Of a DNA stretch of 8,378 bases, positions 6,612-8,378 are shown piece by piece (within the stretch, counting starts at the first letter, position 1; each line of letters begins with the position of its first letter). Source of the DNA: Planctomycetota bacterium. GTDB taxonomy: Bacteria; Planctomycetota; SZUA-567. The stretch spans positions 1-8,378 of the forward strand of contig JAISYD010000270.1 of assembly GCA_031270145.1 (NCBI GenBank). Reading direction: 5' to 3'. The position numbers were made by a program, and so were the translations under genes. Under the pieces are notes generated by a model, which was not told the DNA's origin, ran no database searches, and saw only the letters and a list, made by a program, of their open reading frames with translations.

Positions 6612-6625
6612 CCGTTCCGGAACGG
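6612..6625. other. 14-base perfect palindrome in the rpsA leader
   Basis: CCGTTCCGGAACGG reads the same on both strands. In DNA it could be a site for a dimeric regulator; in RNA it could form a 5-bp stem with a four-base loop. Its 3' half can instead pair with CCGTACCG at 6632-6639 (7 bp with one A-A mismatch). No known site is recognised. Confidence 0.4.
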
Positions 6626-6692
6626 GGCAATCCGTACCGCGAACCGGTCTTTTTTACGGTGCGTCCGGCGGCCTTGGGGGTCGGCGGCGCTT

Positions 6693-6697
6693 GGAGA
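6693..6697 (+). promoter_or_regulatory. Ribosome binding site deciding the rpsA start
   Basis: GGAGA lies 9 bases before the ATG at 6707. This supports 6707 over the downstream in-frame GTG at 6734 and ATG at 6785. An ATG at 6699 is in another frame and too close to this site. Confidence 0.7.
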
Positions 6698-6706
6698 AAT
6701 GAATTT

Positions 6707-8378
6707 ATGGTCAGGCCAGGTAGATATGCATTGGTGAACAGCGTCATTTCCGATGATGATCTTCGGAAGGAACTTTTCGACGCCATGGACGGAATGACCC
6801 AGTTGGACGAGGGCTTCGCCGTCCGCAGCCTCGAGCCCGGCTCCATTGTCAAGGGCAGGGTGACCAGGGTGACGCGCGAGGATGTGGTGGTCGACATCAA
6901 CTACAAGGCGGAGGGCATTGTGCCGATCCTTGAGTTCGGCCAGGGCGGAATACCGGAGGTCGGGGACGAAATCGAGGTTTTGCTGGAGGAAATCGACGAG
7001 GAGAACGGCGAAATCGTCCTCTCGAAGCGCAAGGCGGATCGCATACGCAACTGGGAACGCATCATGGAGCGCCACGACATCGGCGACATCGTCAAGGGCA
7101 GGGCGCTGCGCAAGATCAAGGGCGGGCTCCTGGTGGACATCGGCGTCCCCGTGTTCCTGCCCGCCTCCCAGGTCGACATCCGCCGTTCCGCCGACGTCAG
7201 CGAATACATTGGCCGCGAGTTGGAGTGCAAGATCATCAAGATTGATCGCGACCGCCGCAACATCGTGCTTTCCCGCCGCAAGATGCTGGAGGAGGATCGG
7301 GAACGTCGCAAGGCCGATGTACTGAAGTCGCTGGTCCAGGGCGAGCTCCGGCGGGGCGTGGTCAAGAACATCACGGATTTCGGGGCCTTCGTGGATCTTG
7401 GCGGCATCGACGGTTTGCTGCACATTACCGATATGAGTTGGGGCCGGGTTTCCCACCCCACCGAGGTGGTCAAGCTGGATCAGCAAATCGAGGTCAAGGT
7501 GCTGGACTTCGATTTGCAGCGCGAGCGCATATCCCTGGGTCTTAAGCAAGCCAAGGAATCGCCGTGGGAAAACATTTCCGAGCGTTTCCCCATCGGCAGC
7601 CGCCACACCGGGCCGGTGGTCAACATCATGCCTTACGGTTGCTTCGTCAAGCTGGCGGACGGCATCGAGGGCTTGGTCCACATCAGCGAGATGAGCTGGA
7701 CCCGCCAGGTCAGCCACCCGTCGGAATTGGTGAATGTCGGGGACAATGTCGAGGTGGTGATCCTGGACATCAACAAGGACAAGCACGAATTGTCGCTCGG
7801 CATGAAGCAGACGGAGGAGAACCCCTGGACCCAGGTGGAGGCCAAGTACCCCATCGGCACCATTATCGAGGGCAAGGTCAGGAACATGACCAATTACGGC
7901 GCCTTTATCGAGCTGGAGGAGGGCATCGACGGCCTGCTCCATTTGAACGATATGAGCTGGACCAAGAAGTTCGCCCATCCCACGGCCCTGCTTAAAAAGG
8001 GCGACTCCGTCCGCGCCGTGGTCCTGGCGGTGGATCAGGAGCGCAAGCGCGTAACCCTTGGCATCAAGCAACTTGAGGACGACCCCTGGGCCGCCCGCAT
8101 CCCGGAAAAATACCACCCGTCGGATATTGTCAAGGGGACGGTGACCAAGCTTACCAATTTCGGCGCTTTTGTCGAAATCGAGTCCGACTTGGAAGGGCTG
8201 CTGCATATTTCCGAGATGGCCGACCGCAAAATTGAAAAGCCCGAGGAGGTGGTGAAAGTCGGCGATTCCGTCACCGTCATGATCATCAATGTCGACTTGG
8301 CGGAGCGGAAAATTGGCCTTTCGCTCCGGGCGGCCGAGGGCGTGGCGGCCGGCGGAACCCCGGAGGAGCAGATGGCCA
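6707..8378 (+). CDS. rpsA: 30S ribosomal protein S1 (3'-partial)
   Basis: Binds mRNA at the small ribosomal subunit and helps start translation. The frame from the ATG at 6707 stays open to the right edge: 557 complete codons, no stop. Six S1 RNA-binding domains can be counted, at about residues 45-110, 126-194, 212-283, 297-369, 384-456 and 472-543. Domains 1 and 2 are divergent (GSIVKGRVTRVTREDVVVDI; VVDIG-like core then LPASQVDIRR), as expected for the ribosome-binding end. Domains 3-6 have the canonical pattern, for example NITDFGAFVDLGGIDGLLHI and KLTNFGAFVEIE with LLHISEM. The order and spacing match the six-domain proteobacterial form of S1, about 557 residues in E. coli, so only the C-terminal tail is missing. 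The gene has its own putative promoter and a long structured leader. S1 is self-regulated at translation in E. coli; the same may hold here but is not shown. Confidence 0.95.
   Translation, partial: MVRPGRYALVNSVISDDDLRKELFDAMDGMTQLDEGFAVRSLEPGSIVKGRVTRVTREDVVVDINYKAEGIVPILEFGQGGIPEVGDEIEVLLEEIDEENGEIVLSKRKADRIRNWERIMERHDIGDIVKGRALRKIKGGLLVDIGVPVFLPASQVDIRRSADVSEYIGRELECKIIKIDRDRRNIVLSRRKMLEEDRERRKADVLKSLVQGELRRGVVKNITDFGAFVDLGGIDGLLHITDMSWGRVSHPTEVVKLDQQIEVKVLDFDLQRERISLGLKQAKESPWENISERFPIGSRHTGPVVNIMPYGCFVKLADGIEGLVHISEMSWTRQVSHPSELVNVGDNVEVVILDINKDKHELSLGMKQTEENPWTQVEAKYPIGTIIEGKVRNMTNYGAFIELEEGIDGLLHLNDMSWTKKFAHPTALLKKGDSVRAVVLAVDQERKRVTLGIKQLEDDPWAARIPEKYHPSDIVKGTVTKLTNFGAFVEIESDLEGLLHISEMADRKIEKPEEVVKVGDSVTVMIINVDLAERKIGLSLRAAEGVAAGGTPEEQMA

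Noticed and set aside
6458..6706. tRNA or other structural RNA gene between ispE and rpsA
   Set aside because: Searched for a cloverleaf, T-loop GTTCGA-type and CCA-end signals; none fits. The hairpins there do not match a known RNA family that I recognise.
6481..6720. GGCCAGG repeated at 6481-6487 and 6714-6720, so that CCTGGCC at 6495-6501 could pair with the rpsA start region
   Set aside because: A 7-base match is expected by chance in GC-rich DNA of this size, and the local hairpin at 6481-6501 would win over the long-range pairing.
5731..6900. Open frame on the - strand across ispE and the intergenic region
   Set aside because: Product is rich in Arg, Pro and Ser with no recognisable motif, and it opposes a clearly coding ispE. 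Treated as a GC-driven shadow.
6533..8206. Long open frame on the - strand opposite rpsA (557 codons)
   Set aside because: It mirrors the rpsA codons and follows from high GC and strong codon bias on the sense strand. Its product is low-complexity and rich in Asp, His, Leu and Val with no domain pattern, whereas the sense strand encodes six clear S1 domains.

Overview
This window is a high-GC, gene-dense piece of a bacterial chromosome with all genes on the + strand. The six-domain ribosomal protein S1, the export signal on the binding protein and the MEP-pathway gene point to a Gram-negative or diderm lineage. I cannot fix the phylum. Desulfobacterota-like (deltaproteobacterial) bacteria are one reasonable guess, and other high-GC diderm phyla are possible.

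Layout: (1) 2-907 is the 3' part of an unrecognised integral-membrane protein with a cytoplasmic region holding two CxxC pairs and a C-terminal 21-residue tandem repeat. Its start lies upstream of the window. (2) 908-1064 is an intergenic region with a good sigma70-type promoter (933-960), a G-rich leader and a strong ribosome binding site. (3) 1065-5552 is a complete branched-chain/hydrophobic amino-acid ABC uptake operon in the order binding protein (LivJ/K-type), LivH, LivM, LivG, LivF. (4) 5552-6457 is ispE, a kinase of the MEP isoprenoid pathway, whose ATG overlaps the livF stop codon, so it appears to be the last gene of the liv transcript. (5) 6458-6706 is a structure-rich intergenic region with a perfect TATAAT box, an intrinsic-terminator-like hairpin with six T, a competing hairpin that would block it, and a 14-base palindrome. 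(6) 6707 to the window end is rpsA (ribosomal protein S1). All six S1 domains are inside the window, and only the C-terminal tail runs off the end.

The periplasmic binding protein captures the amino acid, LivH and LivM form the inner-membrane channel, and LivG and LivF supply ATP hydrolysis. IspE has no known functional tie to amino-acid import; its coupling to livF is an arrangement, not evidence of shared function.

The window looks mostly like ordinary housekeeping and transport DNA. I see no mobile element, CRISPR array, tRNA, rRNA or defence system. The points most worth a second look are the ispE-rpsA intergenic region (possible attenuator), the unknown membrane protein, and the liv-ispE coupling.
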